Of a DNA stretch of 41,664 bases, positions 17,255 to 26,600 are shown one piece after another. The position numbers and the translations under genes were made by a program. The DNA is taken from NCBI RefSeq assembly GCF_000497755.1, contig NZ_AYOD01000048.1, positions 1-41,664 of the forward strand. Reading direction: 5' to 3'. Positions within the stretch are counted from its first letter, which is position 1, and each line of letters begins with the position of its first letter. The notes beneath the pieces are model-generated. The model had not been told where the DNA came from. It saw nothing but the letters and a program-made list of their open reading frames with translations, and did not search any database. The DNA comes from Aliihoeflea sp. 2WW. Its GTDB lineage: Bacteria; Pseudomonadota; Alphaproteobacteria; Rhizobiales; Rhizobiaceae.

Positions 17255-17923
17255 TCATGAGTAAGACATTCTGTTCATGAGGATAGCGAGTAGCCCGCCA
17301 GCCAAGGCGCTCGTCACAGAGAGGATCGTGGTGGAAGCCATCGACGCGGTCATCATCGGATAGAAGCGGAAATCGCCGTCACCTCCGTTGAGAATGAGAG
17401 CTTGACCGGCCGATGGCAGAACACGCGCAATCGCCCCTTTGGTGCGTACCGCGCCGCGCATAGCCTCAGGCTCGGAAGTCGCCGGCACAAGCCAGGCAGC
17501 GCGTATACCTGCCTCGACCAGATCGGCGTCGAGATCGACCAGTGCGCAGTATTCCTCCACCGCCGTCTGCTGCGGACCGCCAATGCCGACAATAGTCGTC
17601 ACGCCGTCCACCATCGTCCGCTCGATCGCCGCATAATGCGGATCGAAGGCGGCAACGATCGCACCGGGATCGCGGCGCACGTCGTCCATCGATGCGAGCG
17701 ACACCGTGGTCACGCGATCTGGATAGAGCGCCGGTAGCCGTTCCTGTTCGTCGATCTTGACCATACGCGGTGCCATACCCGCAACGTCGAGAAGGTCCGC
17801 TGTGAGCGCAGACAGAAAGCTTTTCCCGATGCCCCCCTTGTCGGAACCGACGAAGATCAGGGCCGGCGGCGCGGTCACGGTCGCTTGTGATCGTGTACCT
17901 GTGGATGGTTTGGTTCTGGTCAT
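17255..17923 (-). CDS. ParA/VirC1-like P-loop ATPase
   Basis: A 222-aa protein with a deviant Walker A motif, FVGSDKGGIGKSFLSAL, with lysines at both ends of the loop as in ParA/MinD proteins. VKIDEQERLPALYPD and LVPATSEPEAM fit a small family of nucleotide-binding proteins found on plasmids and integrative elements. AAGGAG lies 9 nt before ATG 17923. The last 30 or so residues after GDFRFYP are hydrophobic and unlike the expected family end, so the C-terminus may be truncated or shifted. No ParB, replication or relaxase gene is next to it, so its partner is missing. It marks the start of the accessory region. Confidence 0.65.
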   Translation of the reverse strand: MTRTKPSTGTRSQATVTAPPALIFVGSDKGGIGKSFLSALTADLLDVAGMAPRMVKIDEQERLPALYPDRVTTVSLASMDDVRRDPGAIVAAFDPHYAAIERTMVDGVTTIVGIGGPQQTAVEEYCALVDLDADLVEAGIRAAWLVPATSEPEAMRGAVRTKGAIARVLPSAGQALILNGGDGDFRFYPMMTASMASTTILSVTSALAGGLLAILMNRMSYS

Positions 17924-18060
17924 GCGAAATCTCCTTTTCCGTTCGCATGACCAGTCTGATCGAAGGTTGTCAGCCTATCGGGATAACGACCTTAGATCCG
18001 TCCGCAACTGAATGGTACACAACGCCGCGCGGACACATCCTATCGTCGGACCGCCACCGC

Positions 18061-18087
18061 AAAAGGCCGGCAGTCTGCCGGCCTTTT
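18061..18087. terminator. Intrinsic terminator
   Basis: AAAAGGCCGGCA (18061-18072) and TGCCGGCCTTTT (18076-18087) form a 12-bp perfect stem with a 3-nt loop, followed by T and preceded on the other strand by the matching A-run. It would work on both strands. It lies between the methyltransferase remnant and the ParA-like gene. Confidence 0.85.
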
Positions 18088-18110
18088 TGATTCGGTTCCG
18101 ATGTGGCTTC

Positions 18111-18536
18111 TCAGACCGTGCAGGATGAAAGCCGATGCTTTTGAACCTCGACCAAAATGGGCGCCGCCACCGGCACAGGCCACGCATTGCCGGCAAGCCG
18201 GTAAACCTCGATGTCCTTAAGCGGCCCATTCTCGAACATGATGCCGTCAAGCCATCTGTCCGGAAACCCGTGCGCACGCAGCGCCTCAAGCGGTGTCGGC
18301 CGTCGAACGATCAGGCCCAACGCCGTATCCTCCTGGACGACGAGGAAACTCAGTTCCGTCGACTTCATGCCGGCCCGGTTGAGACCCGAACCGCTGGCCA
18401 GAAGCGTGCCTAACCGCGGCGGATGGTGGACAGCAGCGCTTCCAGTAGAACCGGCGGCATCCGGTAGCCGTAGCGCTCCGCCCGGCGCAGCACTCCTTGT
18501 GCTGCCCGCGGCGTCAGACAGAATTTTCTCAACTGA
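18111..18536 (-). pseudogene. C-terminal remnant of a C5 DNA cytosine methyltransferase
   Basis: Two reading frames together give the tail of a DNA (cytosine-5-)-methyltransferase. One frame has FCLTPRAAQGVLRRAERYGY and continues to a stop just past 18420. The other takes over with VRRPTPLEALRAHGFPDRW (motif IX region) and VYRLAGNAWPVPVAAPIL (motif X region) to the stop at 18111. A one-base frameshift near 18415 separates them. The catalytic PCQ loop and the SAM-binding motifs are absent because an IS110 fragment abuts at about 18536. It is therefore a dead fragment, probably from a phage or integrative element. Confidence 0.75.
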
Positions 18537-18756
18537 CCAATTTCGTGGCCGAGCGCCGCCAACTCCCGCCCCCAGTAATGCGCGCTTCCGCAAGCTTCGA
18601 TGCCGACCAGGCACGGCGCAAGCTTACTGAAAAACGCGATGACCTCCGACCGCCGCAACTTCTTACGCACGACAACCACCCATCCGATTGAACGCCGTGC
18701 AGTTGGAAAACGTTCTTGGCCAGGTCGAGGCCGATCGCAATAGCGTCCATGCTCAC
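18537..18756 (-). pseudogene. IS110-family transposase remnant, copy A (N-terminal DEDD part)
   Basis: The start ATG 18756 opens MSMDAIAIGLDLAKNVFQLH, the classic N-terminus of an IS110 recombinase with the first DEDD aspartate. A frameshift follows, after which VVVVRKKLRRSEVIAFF and CLVGIEACGSAHYWGREL continue in another frame. Coding stops at about 18537, where the methyltransferase fragment begins, so the rest of the gene is lost. The upstream non-coding part of the element is kept (see 18924-19053). Confidence 0.8.
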
Positions 18757-18923
18757 AAGGTGCTCTCTGTTGAATGTTGACGAGCGATATCTTCATCCCG
18801 TCGACACATTTTGGAAAGTTGGGCGCCGGCCTGGCGGGAACCTCTTTGACGTCTTAGCAACCTGCAAAAGTCGAGATGCGGTCATCGTTCCGGCCTCATG
18901 AAAGCGGACCGATTGTCAGCAGG

Positions 18924-19053
18924 GCCCTAATGGTAGTCCGCTGATCTGGATCTATTCATCTTGGTTGTGCCCGAAGCACGTGCACAGGTACAGATTTCCC
19001 AGATCGTCGGTCCTTCGACCGGTTGCCATTACGTCGTCGTCGCTCTCGCCATT
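18924..19053 (-). repeat. IS110 copy A left-end non-coding block, candidate relic bridge-RNA region
   Basis: This block lies 168-297 nt upstream of the copy A start codon. It is colinear with 20205-20335 upstream of copy B: GCCCTAATGG at offset 0, TGCACAGGT at offset 57 and GCCATTACGTCGT at offset 101 or 102 occur in both. In the IS110 group the recombinase-directing bridge RNA is encoded in exactly this upstream left end. Whether an RNA is made here is unknown. Confidence 0.6.
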
Positions 19054-19117
19054 GCCCCACCCCTCATCAGGGTGATCGCGTTTGTTCTCAGGAAGAAATC
19101 GATGTCGATACCACATT

Positions 19118-20020
19118 TCAGGCAACCGCTGACAAGGCCTGATTGAACCTCTCGCCGCGGCGCATGATGGCCCAGGCGATCCGCGCCAGCTTGTTGGCCA
19201 CCGCGACCGTCACCACCCGCGCCGGCCGCCGCGCAACAGGCCGTTGATCCAGTCCGCCAGTCCCGGCTTGTTGCGCGAGTATCGGATCACGGCTGTCGCG
19301 CCCAGCACCAGCAGCTTGCGCAGATAGGGATCGCGCTTCTTCGAGATGCAGCCGAGATAAACCTTGCTGCCGGTGCCGCTTTGGGGCGGGACAAGGCCGA
19401 TCCAGGCTGCAAAGTGCCGACCGGACTTGAAGGCGCGGGCGTTGGCGACGGTTGCCCGAAATGGCCGACGCGGTGATGAGGCCGATGCCGGGAACGGTTT
19501 GCAGCCTCTGGCTGATCTAGCTGGCCCGGTGACTGACAAGGAGCGCCTTGTCCAGCGCAGCAACAGGGGACTGGAGATCGTCGATCTGCCCCATGATCAA
19601 TTCGACGCATCCGCGAACCTCATCGGGCAGGACAGCCTCGCTGGAGCCGCGTGCAACATCGTGCAGGGCCGGAATGCTCCACGTCCCTTGGGGCGCGATC
19701 AATCCGAACTCGGCGAGTTGTCCCCTCAAGGAGTTCCCCAACATGGTGCGCTGCTTGACCAGCAGCTACCGCGTTCGGTGCAGCATGAGTCCGGACTGTT
19801 GGTCGACGCTCTTGACCCCGACGAACCGCATTTGTCGGCCGCGTCGCCGCTTCGCAGATCGCCTCCGCGTCGACCTCGTCGTGCTGGGCAGTTGCCGGAA
19901 GAACTCGATCATCTCCGAGCGGCGCAGCTTCTTGCGAAGAACGACTTCGCCGTTCTAATCGGTTCCGTGGACTTGGAAAACGTGCTCGGCCAGATCAAGG
20001 CCGATATTCAGTGCAGGCAT
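19118..20020 (-). pseudogene. IS110-family transposase, copy B, decayed
   Basis: Fragments of a whole IS110 recombinase lie in order on the minus strand: ATG 20020 with ALNIGLDLAEHVFQVHGTD, an in-frame TAG soon after, and LRKKLRRSEMIEFFRQLP. The frame then shifts (DEVDAEAICEA, then MRFVGVKSVDQQSGLMLH), followed by TMLGNSLRGQLAEFGL, and FKSGRHFAAWIGLVP with KVYLGCISKKRDPYLRKLL from the C-terminal domain. The tail reads RVVTVAVANKLARIAWAIMR to a TGA at 19118. The total is about 120 nt shorter than a complete gene. Stops, shifts and a deletion make it inactive. The next IS110 relic lies in the same orientation on each side. Confidence 0.82.
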
Positions 20021-20204
20021 CAAGGTTACTCCCCTTCGAGTGAATCCTGATGTCTACCTTGCCACGTTCGCTGAGTTGGCACCGGCGCCATCCACACCTT
20101 CATCCGTGAACGATGCCTGCCAGGCAAGAGCTTTTTCTTCGTCTTGGCTGGTGGTCGGTTGCGGTCATCCCTCCGGCCTCTCAGCGCGGGTCGATGCCCG
20201 CCCG

Positions 20205-20335
20205 GCCCTAATGGCAAGTCCGCCGACTTGGTCCCAATAACAGTGACGCACGCGAGGTGCCTGCACAGGTTCGGGTTTTCCAGGCCGTCGGACACGCGAC
20301 CCTTTAGCCATTACGTCGTTTATGCTCCCGCCATT
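20205..20335 (-). repeat. IS110 copy B left-end non-coding block, candidate relic bridge-RNA region
   Basis: This is the counterpart of the block at 18924-19053. It lies 185-315 nt upstream of the copy B start codon and shares three anchor words at the same spacing with copy A. It ends about 43 bp before the stop codon of copy C, so copies B and C are joined head to tail. An IS110-group bridge RNA would be transcribed on the minus strand from here. Confidence 0.6.
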
Positions 20336-20377
20336 CCGTTGAGGTGGTTTGGTTCCGTTATTCCCGATTCACAGTGA

Positions 20378-20838
20378 TCACGAGACGGTCACCGCGCCAC
20401 CCTTGTATCCTTTGCCGCCAGCCATGACGGCCCAAGCAATTCGCGCCAGCTTGTTGGCGACCGCGACGATGACCACCCTCGGTGGCCGGCGCGCCAACAA
20501 TCCATTGATCCAGATCGCGATCTCCGGTCTGTTCCGGGCGTAGCTGATAAGCGCGGTCGCGTCCAGGACCAGAAGACGGCGCAAATAGGCTTCCCCCTTC
20601 TTCGAGATATTGCCCAGATGGACCTTGCCGCCGGTCCCTGACTGTCTTGGCGGAAGACCTACCCAGGCGGCAAAGTGCCTGCCGGATTCGAACACTTTGG
20701 CGTCAGCCATCGTCGCTGCGATCGCCGTCGCGGTGATGATGCTGACGCCGGTATTGTCTTCAGCCGTTGGCTGATCTCGCTCGTGCGGTGGCAGGCCAAT
20801 ATCGAGCGTTCGATGGAACCGATTTCCGGTTGCAGCTC
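20378..20838 (-). pseudogene. IS110-family transposase remnant, copy C (C-terminal part)
   Basis: The C-terminal catalytic-serine domain region is readable. In one frame [20 protein letters not shown] and RLKTIP appear; after a frameshift near 20700 comes ADAKVFESGRHFAAWVGLPP and GKVHLGNISKKGEAYLRRLL, ending in ANKLARIAWAVMAGGKGYKG at the stop 20378. The N-terminal half is missing because IS66 sequence begins at about 20840 on the other strand. The copy is diverged from copies A and B. Confidence 0.8.
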
Positions 20839-20842
20839 GTCA

Positions 20843-21088
20843 TCGAACGCTCGATCAGGCCAATCGCCCTCAACCGGAAGAACGCGCTCTTCGCCGGTTC
20901 CGACGGCGGTGGAGAACATTGGGCGACGATCGCCTCGCTCATAGAAGCCGCAAAGCTCAATGGCGTCGACCCGTACGCCTACCTCGCCGACGGCATCACC
21001 CGCATCGTCGCCGGTCACCCGCAGAACCAGATCGACGACCTGCTGCCATGGGCCTATGCTCCCCGCGCCACTCAAGGCCGTGGCCTGA
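20843..21088 (+). pseudogene. IS66-family TnpC C-terminal remnant
   Basis: The reading frame holds [40 protein letters not shown] and [11 protein letters not shown], which is the conserved end of the IS66 transposase TnpC. A one-base shift then gives the normal ending PLKAVA and a TGA at 21086-21088. The catalytic domain is absent. Without the shift the frame runs on into the following IS3 sequence and creates an artificial fused reading frame. Confidence 0.8.
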
Positions 21089-21093
21089 GAACA

Positions 21094-21891
21094 GCGGTTA
21101 CCGACCGACTACGACAGTCCCGAGAAATCGAACGACGACACTACGATCGTCGAGGCGATCGCTACCATCTGCGACGAGTTCGAACACTATGGCTGGCGTC
21201 GTGTCCGCGCCGCTCTTCGACAGCAAGGCATGGTCGTCAATCACAACAAAATCCGCCGCCTGATGCGCGAGCACGATCTGGAGCCGCGATTGCGTCGCCG
21301 CTTCACGGCGACGACGGACAGCAATCACGGCCAGCCGATCTTTCCGAACCTCGCCGGCGACATCATTCCATCATTCCCGACGGAACCGACCAGCTCTGGG
21401 TGGCCGACATCCCCTATGTCACCATCGTCGACGGCTTAATCTATGTCGCGGTTATCCTGGACGCCTGGTCACGGCGGGTCGTCGGCTATGCCATCAGCCG
21501 GTCGATCGACGCACAGCTGACATTGGCGACGCTGACCGCTGCGATCGAAGCGCGCAGGCCGCTGGCCGGTTGCGTGCATCACTCCGACCGCGGTTCGCAA
21601 TATGCTGCGGCAGCCTATCGCGATCATCTTGCCGCCCATGGGCTGGTCGGCTCCATGGGCCGGCGCGGCAATCCCTATGACAATGCCAAAGCGGAAAGCT
21701 TTATGAAGACGCTCAAGGTCGAGGCTGACTATCCGATGGCATTCGAGACCTTCGCCGACGTCGTGGAAAGCCTTCCGCGTTTCCTGGAAGAGGTTTACAA
21801 CTGTCGACGGCTTCACTCAGCCCTCGGCTATCTCAGTCCCACGCAATTCGAGGATCCGCACACCCGGCCAACAGTTAAATCAGTAGCCTGA
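21094..21891 (+). pseudogene. IS3-family transposase OrfB, frameshifted
   Basis: An integrase-core transposase in two frames. The first gives the helix-turn-helix region, [20 protein letters not shown] and [19 protein letters not shown], up to about 21370. The second gives the DDE domain with [10 protein letters not shown] (first D), [11 protein letters not shown] (second D) and [16 protein letters not shown] (E), then the usual ending [16 protein letters not shown] at TGA 21889-21891. OrfA is missing and the 5' end abuts the IS66 remnant, so the element is dead. The next 202 bp up to the coiled-coil gene contain no recognisable feature. Confidence 0.85.
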
Positions 21892-22093
21892 ATTGTCCGG
21901 CCCGAGGGGCCCACTCCAGAATCACAGTCACGAGGACCCCCTGCTGCCGGAATGAAGGCACGGAGTTCCAATCCTCCGAAGCAGTTGCAAGGCTGGCGGA
22001 TCACCTGCCCGATTTACGGAACATTGCTCGAGGGCTTGGTGATGGGAGCCTCCCCCTTCCAGCAGTCTCACCGCGCAGCCATGCCGCGCAGAC

Positions 22094-23563
22094 TCATTTG
22101 GCGGTCATCGTCAGGATACTGTCGCGCAGCGAGGACATCCCCGGGCCGGTGACGATGTTGGGTCGGACATCGGCGGAAACGCCGCCGAGATCGTCGGGTT
22201 CGGTCGGATAGGGGTCCACGGGATCCGACAGTGTAAGGTGGCGGTGGTAAGGGTCGTGAATCGTAGCGCCGCCATGTGCCGTCTGCCGGGCTTGCCCATA
22301 GGGATCTGCGCCGGGGACACTACGAGCTTGGCCATAGGCGTCCGGAGCGGCGCCACCGGCCGTGTTGTCACCGTAGGCGGTGCCATATGTCTGTCCGCTG
22401 CCGGACGACGGGTCGGAACCGCGCGAGATGTCCTGATACAGCTGGCCTCCCATCGCAGGCTGCCTCTGCAAGTCCGCGCGGTCGATGCCGGCGCCAGCCC
22501 CGCCGTCATCCGAATAGGCGCGGCCGAATTGCTGAGGCGGATCATAGTCGGGATCACCGCGAACCTCCTGCCAACCCGGACGCGGGCCTTCGCGGGGCAT
22601 GACCTCCTGCCAGCCCGGACGCTGACCCGGCCGGGGTTCTTCCCAGGTGCCTCTGTCAACCGGTTGCGCAGGCACATAGGGATTTTCGCCCAGCGGATTG
22701 ACGATCCCGGTCTCGAGGCTGTCGCCGCGCCCACCGGAGATTCCCGTTTCATACCTGTATGCCGCGCCTGGATCGATCTGTTGGAAGCCCTGTTGGTAGC
22801 CGCCGCCGGCGCCTTGGGGCGCCCTGTTATTCAGCCGTCGAAGTAGCGCATCTTCCTCCGCCCAACGCTGCTGGTAAGCAGAAATTTGCTTGGCTTTCTC
22901 GTATTTGGGCGGCTGGGCTCTTTGAACGCGCCTCTCGGCAGCACTGCCCTCGAACGATTCCTGTTCGGGCGGGAAGAAGAACGTGTTCGGATAATAATTC
23001 TCCGGGGCAGTTCCGCCCGAATCGTTTTCGTCAAAGATCCGATCAAGTGAGATGCTGTCCTTTATGCCTTTCACCTCGTCCCATTTGTTGGCAACCCAGC
23101 CCATGCCGTCTCGCACGGACCGTTCGGCCTGGTAGGCATCCTGCCGTACCCGACGGGAAAACGTGTCCTGCCGGTTGTAATGTTCGTGAACGGCGCGCTT
23201 GCGGCTTTCCTCATTCTGGTGCTTGCGCTGGCTGTCGTAAAGCTGGAAGGCCCTTTGCAACTCCTGCTGCCGGGATTCGTACCGCGCCATGTCGGCAGCG
23301 TTGCGGCGCTGGAGTTCCCGCGTATAGTTCATCTCCTCGCGGGTTACCCGGCCGGCCAAGAATTCCCGGATGATGTGGTCATATCGCTGGTGGCGTTGCC
23401 GCGCATGATCGAGATCCAGCCTGATCTGGCTGGCCTCTTCTCGCAGCCTGATCTCGTTTTGCATGGAGTGCTGCGCGACCGCTGCGCCGCCTGCGCTCAC
23501 GAAGACTGCGGCAGCCAATGCGGACGTCAGTAAAAACATCCGACTCATCATGAGATACGGCAT
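22094..23563 (-). CDS. Exported coiled-coil protein of unknown function
   Basis: A 489-aa protein with a clear Sec signal peptide (FLLTSALAAAVFVSAGGAAVA, cleavage expected near residue 31). A charged helical region at residues 32-150, rich in Glu, Arg, Gln and Lys, is likely coiled coil (IRLREEASQIRLDLDHARQR). The second half is a low-complexity, Gly/Pro/Gln/Tyr-rich tail with repeated RPGWQEV and YGQAR words. No known domain is recognised. GGGAGCGAGAC precedes ATG 23563. It is the last gene of the seven-gene exported operon, separated by 122 bp from the FGE-domain gene. A periplasmic or surface structural partner of that module is a reasonable guess only. Confidence 0.7.
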   Translation of the reverse strand: MPYLMMSRMFLLTSALAAAVFVSAGGAAVAQHSMQNEIRLREEASQIRLDLDHARQRHQRYDHIIREFLAGRVTREEMNYTRELQRRNAADMARYESRQQELQRAFQLYDSQRKHQNEESRKRAVHEHYNRQDTFSRRVRQDAYQAERSVRDGMGWVANKWDEVKGIKDSISLDRIFDENDSGGTAPENYYPNTFFFPPEQESFEGSAAERRVQRAQPPKYEKAKQISAYQQRWAEEDALLRRLNNRAPQGAGGGYQQGFQQIDPGAAYRYETGISGGRGDSLETGIVNPLGENPYVPAQPVDRGTWEEPRPGQRPGWQEVMPREGPRPGWQEVRGDPDYDPPQQFGRAYSDDGGAGAGIDRADLQRQPAMGGQLYQDISRGSDPSSGSGQTYGTAYGDNTAGGAAPDAYGQARSVPGADPYGQARQTAHGGATIHDPYHRHLTLSDPVDPYPTEPDDLGGVSADVRPNIVTGPGMSSLRDSILTMTAK

Positions 23564-23685
23564 GTCTCGCTCCCCATGAGCCTCAACTCGACAAATTACT
23601 TTACCTTAAGTCACCTGCAAAAGAAAGTGAGCTCTATACCCAAGCCAATTCTGCTGGAAAAAAATTCTTACAAGATGAAAGCAAC

Positions 23686-26600
23686 TTAATTGCTCCATAC
23701 CCAATCCGCCTTCGCGCCACATAAGTTGTTGATTCTCTGAGCGGCCTTCGTATAGCCGCGCAAACTATACGTCACCGATACGTCTTCTCCCGTCAGAGCG
23801 CTTTTCCCTGTGACGCGCATCGTCGAGCCGCGGCGGAACCCTCTGATCGCATCGTTGGAGACATAAGTTTGCGAGCGATCGCTGCTGTAGGTGAGGGGTT
23901 TGAGCCAGGCGTTCTCAAACATGACTGTCGTGTCCCGACCCAAGGTTTGGCCGTCAATTGAAAGGGTTGCACTATTGGCTTCATAAACATCCGTGCCATC
24001 AGCCTTGACGGAAGCGTCAAGGGCGATCCAGACGCTTCCGTCACCACGCTCGACGCCGACCTTGAAGACCGGCCACTCGCGTCGCCAACCGATTTGGGGA
24101 TGGATCGCCTGGGCGCGGGTTAGAAGGTAGCAGGAGTTTCCCATTTTGCGTATCTGATAGTCCCCCGAATTCTCCACCAGATCGCCATGCCGTTCGAAGC
24201 GATACTCGGCAGGCTGCGAAAAGCCGCTGATATTCAGGTTGAAATAGGAATTGGTCGCCGAGCCGGCCCGCGAAAGCCGCAGGAAGTATTCACCGCCTTG
24301 CAGCCGCTGCTGGATCGATTCCGGCTCGGATCCGACGTTCGAGGATTTGGCAATGACGCTTCTGTTGTTGCGCTCGAGCGTAAGGTCGATATCGACGTCG
24401 GCGGTAAAACCGTAGACGTCCACCGTTACATGCTGGAGACCGTCGACCCTGAAACGGTAGTAATTGTGAGCTTCGGCACTGTTCACCACCCGCGAGATCG
24501 GCGACCCTGACAACCGGCCCAAATCGGCCGCTGACCGGCGCGCGTCGTCAGGCGTACGGACAAGCTGTTTGGTCGGCTCGTCAACGTAAACCGTGATCGA
24601 AAACCGGCTTGTTCCAGCCCTGTCCTTGAGACGAACTCGCGCGAAATAGCGGCCTCGATCAAGATCCTGCTGGAAAAATTCGGCGGTGATGCCGGCCCTC
24701 TGGTGATTGGATTCGATCTGTTCGTCGTCATCGTTCAAGATGTCGAGATCGACATCCGCAGACAGCTCGCTGAGTTCAACCCTGACCTTCTTGCGGTCAG
24801 TGAGCGATATAAGTAGGTTCAATTCGGTTAGCGCGCTGCTCAGATAGCCTACATGGGTCTTGCCGCTCTCGATACGAGCAATGTTTTTTGGGGAACGAGC
24901 CGTGGTCAGCATCACGTCGTAGGGCCGTCTTGCCTCCGCCTCCAATGCGTAGACCGTTCCAGGTCCCGTATCGGCGCTAACGCGCAAAAACCCCCTGTCG
25001 CCGCGGCGGGTCGGCACGACCAGTTCTAGTTCGGCAGAACCGTCGCCCGACACCTCGTGGATGCGTTGTTGCCCCTCGTCGTACCAAGCAAGCGTTGCCG
25101 TGCCCCGATAGCGCGAAAGCGTGAAGACGACCCCGCCTCTGCCGGCAATGTCATGCATGGGATAGAGATCGACGCGATCGCCTTCGCCGACGAATCCCTG
25201 CTCGGTGATAACTTGACGCGCTCCGAGGCGCACCGCCTGGGCCAATTCTGCGGTCGTCATCTGCGCCACGCCGGTATCGGGCGCAGAACTGGTGACAAGG
25301 GAAATGTTGTATGTCCGCTCCGCGGACGTGTTGCCCTGCGGTGCGACACGCAAAAAGTAAGTCCCCGGCATCAAGGGTGGGGTGTCGAGCTTCGCCGGCG
25401 CGCCCTCGCTTGCGGTCGCGGATGCGAGCTGGGTTTCGCTTTCGTCGAGCAGGTCGATCCTGACACTGCCCGAAATGCTCGTCGCCTCAAGCTGGATCAA
25501 TCCGTAGCCGCGCAGCGTCATGCGGTAGATGTCGAGCGTATCGGTACCGCCCACACGGTCGCGCAACGTGGAAGGCTTGGAGGTGATTGCTCCCATGTCG
25601 CGCGCCTCGGCAATCGTCGCGCCGGCACGATCACCGGCCTCCTGGGGCGGGACGTAGGTGTCCTTGAAATCACCCGCCAGCTCATTAGAGCCCGTGCGCT
25701 GCTGCAAGCCGACGATCGGATATCCCATCGCCAGCCGCAGCCCGGTATACGGAAAATACTGGGTGACGAATTGCCCGGTCGCTTCGTCGCGCTGGAAAGC
25801 CGTCAATTCGACCCGCCGCGAGACCCTCAGTTCCTCCTGTGCCATCCTGTAATGCCCGCCGCGCCCGACGTAAGCGCCGACGGCGCCGTAGCCGTTTTCG
25901 GCCGTGAAGGGATTTTGCATCAGTTCTTCGGCGTTGCCGAGAATGTCGTAGACGCCGAACAGCGGATCCCTGGAGCCGATCGGCACGAGCCGCTGCGGAT
26001 CCGAACCTACATGCGCGAAATCCTTGATGGTCTTTCCCTCCGGCAGCGCCGGCACGTCGCCCTGCAACTGATCGCGCGTCAGCCTCCCGGCGACGAACTC
26101 ACGCCCTCCGCGGGCAACGAATTCCCATTCATGCTCGGTCGGTAGCCGCACAAACCCAGGATAGTCCTGATTGCGGCCGAGCACGCCAAGCTGGCGGCGG
26201 CAGGCGGGTGTGTTGATGCAATAGTCGTTCAGCTCGTCGATAAATTCGATATAGGAACGGTAGTTCAGAAACGTGACCGGTTCGGTCATAACCAGCGCCA
26301 TCTCGCTGGTGAACTTGTTTTCGCAAGGATCGCCCGGCCGGAGGAAATCGGAAAAGAGAATCTTGATGCGCGGTTCTAGCGTGCGCGACACCAGCGTTTC
26401 GATACCCCGGCGCATATTGCCGCGGCCGAGCACGGCAACATACTGTGCCTTGCTCAACTCGTATTTGCCCATCAACAGCAGCGTCTCGCGCGTGCTGAGC
26501 GTGATCGACGAACCGACGCGTACCTCCAGCGGCGTCTCGAAGAGTTGCGTCTCGCGTGCACCCATCGTGTAGGTGGTCCGTTCGTCACCATAAAGGCCCC

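Noticed and set aside
17255-17923. Chromosome or plasmid partition locus
   Set aside because: No ParB gene, parS-like repeats or replication gene are found nearby; the ATPase stands alone with an odd C-terminus.
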